This document shows, piece by piece, positions 62,619-64,000 of a DNA stretch of 64,000 nucleotides (position 1 is the stretch's first letter; each line of letters starts with the position of its first letter). Under the pieces are notes generated by a model that searched no databases, was not told the origin of the DNA, and saw only the letters and a program-made list of their open reading frames with translations. A program made the translations under genes and the position numbers. The DNA comes from an uncultured Legionella sp. (GTDB lineage Bacteria; Pseudomonadota; Gammaproteobacteria; Legionellales; Legionellaceae), in assembly GCA_902168255.1 (NCBI GenBank), contig CABHON010000017.1, positions 1 to 64,000 of the forward strand, written 5' to 3'.

Positions 62619-64000
62619 ATGACTAACTTAACAACAGCCCACGAACACCTGTTAGCAGGAGATTTAAAAAAATTTATAGAAGTGTTTCCTACTTTGGAAG
62701 ATTCTAATGCATTGATTGCTGATACTCCTCAAAAGGATACTTTATTAATGCAAGCGATTCGTCATGGGAAGCCAGAAATTGCTTTTTGGTTAAGGGAACA
62801 AAAAGTTGATATAAAGATGCAGAATGAGGAAAATCAAACAGCTATTGATCTAGCACGTTCCTCAAATCAGCCGTTAATGCGAGTGTTATTCGGAATTTCT
62901 TCTGAGATTAATGATCTGCAACAAGCATTAAAACAAATCAATCAATTGATTGAGGAAAATATTACTGTACCTTCTCGTTTTTATCTTTTACGTAGTATCG
63001 TTTACCAACAGTTAGCAGCTTTATCGTGTTTATTTCTGGAAACAAAGAAGGAGTATCTTTACAATGGTTTGAAGGATATTACCCAAGCACTATCCCAGGA
63101 AAAATCGGACATAGGTATTTCCCTTCAAAACAAACTTACTAAAGCACTCACGCAAGTATATGCTCAACTAAAAATACAAGTAAAAGAAATAAAACCCACG
63201 TCAGATGAAGCAGCTAATTCATTAGAAATAGAAAGTAATAAGACATTATTGCGTGAAAAACTCTGCGAAAAACTTGCCAAAAAAATAGAACATGCTCGTT
63301 TTTCTTATTTAACCCAGGAAAAAAAGGATGAGATAGTAAAAGATTCCTCGAACATATTAAGACTAGCTTTTCCTAAAGAACCTTCTGAAGCTTTAAAATT
63401 ATTAGAGTTTATATCTTTGAATATCCTTATTCCTAGTTTACAGTTGTTAGAGCCAGGAAATCAGCAGATTTTAATTTCAAAAATAGTTGAAATGGGTTTA
63501 CCAGATGGATTAAAAAAAGATCTGCTTTATAGTTTTTTGAAAGAAATTATTCGCTGTTCTGCAGAAGAATCTAATATGCTGATGGCATTAAAGATTTGTT
63601 TTAAGCATCTCGTTATCAAGTCTTATATTGCTTTAGATAATCGTATAGATGCAAGTATTGCTGATTCTATTAATAGTAATAACTTATTGCTCCAAGCTCC
63701 CTACGAACATTTCTTGTTCTATGCAAAGGTTGTTTGTTATCTCGGGAAGAAGCAAGAAAGAATGACTGATTTTTTAAAATTAATCGATTTTTCTTCCCAG
63801 AATGGACATATTTTGGCTAGGGCATTGTATGAAACATTTATGCAGTCTCGTGAAAATAAGGTTAAATTTATTGATGCTTTGGTCAATAGTTTACAAATTG
63901 AATACTTTAAATCTTCGCTAGTAACTAAAGGGCGTGAGATAATTACTCTAGATACATTAAATAGCTTTCTCAATTCTGACAAGACACCTTTTTTGGTGAG
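62619..64000 (+). CDS. Ankyrin-like protein, partial (runs off the window)
   Basis: An open frame starts at the ATG at 62619 and stays open for 460 codons to the window end. The start (MTNLTTAHEHLLAGDLKKFI) and the segments KDTLLMQAIRHGKPEIAFWL and NEENQTAIDLARSSNQPLMR fit one or two ankyrin repeats (about residues 8-92). The rest is helical, with no recognised domain. Ankyrin proteins are common effectors in Legionellales. Ribosome site before the ATG is weak. Length and C-terminus are unknown. Confidence 0.75.
   Translation, partial: MTNLTTAHEHLLAGDLKKFIEVFPTLEDSNALIADTPQKDTLLMQAIRHGKPEIAFWLREQKVDIKMQNEENQTAIDLARSSNQPLMRVLFGISSEINDLQQALKQINQLIEENITVPSRFYLLRSIVYQQLAALSCLFLETKKEYLYNGLKDITQALSQEKSDIGISLQNKLTKALTQVYAQLKIQVKEIKPTSDEAANSLEIESNKTLLREKLCEKLAKKIEHARFSYLTQEKKDEIVKDSSNILRLAFPKEPSEALKLLEFISLNILIPSLQLLEPGNQQILISKIVEMGLPDGLKKDLLYSFLKEIIRCSAEESNMLMALKICFKHLVIKSYIALDNRIDASIADSINSNNLLLQAPYEHFLFYAKVVCYLGKKQERMTDFLKLIDFSSQNGHILARALYETFMQSRENKVKFIDALVNSLQIEYFKSSLVTKGREIITLDTLNSFLNSDKTPFLV

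Overview
The window is about 64 kb of AT-rich (roughly 37% GC by eye), gene-dense DNA that reads as a gammaproteobacterial chromosome next to its replication origin. Gene orders (ubiJ-ubiB-tat, ndk-rlmN-pilW, gpmI-envC-ctpA), an OxyR with both redox cysteines and an LpxO-like lipid A hydroxylase fit Gammaproteobacteria. The mixture with large unrecognised coiled-coil or membrane proteins, an ankyrin-like protein and a protein ending in a eukaryotic-type CaaX box suggests a host-associated member of the Legionellales (Legionella/Coxiella/Berkiella-like). That placement is inference from gene content, not a phylogeny.

Layout. 0.3-4 kb: recF, dnaN and dnaA on the minus strand, with two perfect parS palindromes inside recF. 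4-5.6 kb: an AT-rich origin-like tract split by a PD-(D/E)XK (Rpn/PDDEXK_2) nuclease gene. 5.6-10.6 kb: two related MFS transporters, then ubiJ-ubiB-tatA. 10.8-16 kb: a cytochrome P450, a zinc-type CDF exporter, an LpxO-like hydroxylase and a carotenoid oxygenase fused to a membrane domain. 16-25 kb: rarA, a secreted nucleoside hydrolase, an unknown 574-aa protein, a broken AbiEi-type antitoxin, MATE, GNAT, MauE/DoxX-like and MFS genes. 25-31 kb: ppa and a detached nuoIJKL block, a hemerythrin plus zinc dehydrogenase pair, and a scar with an IS end joined to a second nuoL fragment. 31-34 kb: a 962-aa surface protein with a putative beta-barrel, TIG repeats and a DUF1554 tip. 34-48 kb: a small membrane protein, pilW-rlmN-ndk, ldcA, an RND pump with no adaptor gene, then gpmI-envC-ctpA-tnaA and a coiled-coil protein on the minus strand. 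48-54.5 kb: an FAD monooxygenase, an IS remnant, an Abi/HEPN gene and a cyanide-insensitive-type cytochrome bd operon with its small subunit. 54.7-64 kb: a large membrane protein, a toxin pseudogene with an intact antitoxin, trpS, oxyR, the CaaX-box protein, a threonine aldolase and a partial ankyrin-like protein.

Repeats and decay. A palindromic element of 117-125 bp occurs four times (34.1, 37.1, 46.5 and 57.7 kb). One copy lies inside the envC signal-peptide region and is read through in frame. A second family of GC-rich hairpins with an identical CTTGT loop occurs after tatA and after the cyd operon. IS scars, two decayed toxin-antitoxin loci, the split nuo operon and the unusual neighbours of dnaA and recF point to a rearranged, partly degraded genome. 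No rRNA, tRNA or CRISPR array was recognised.
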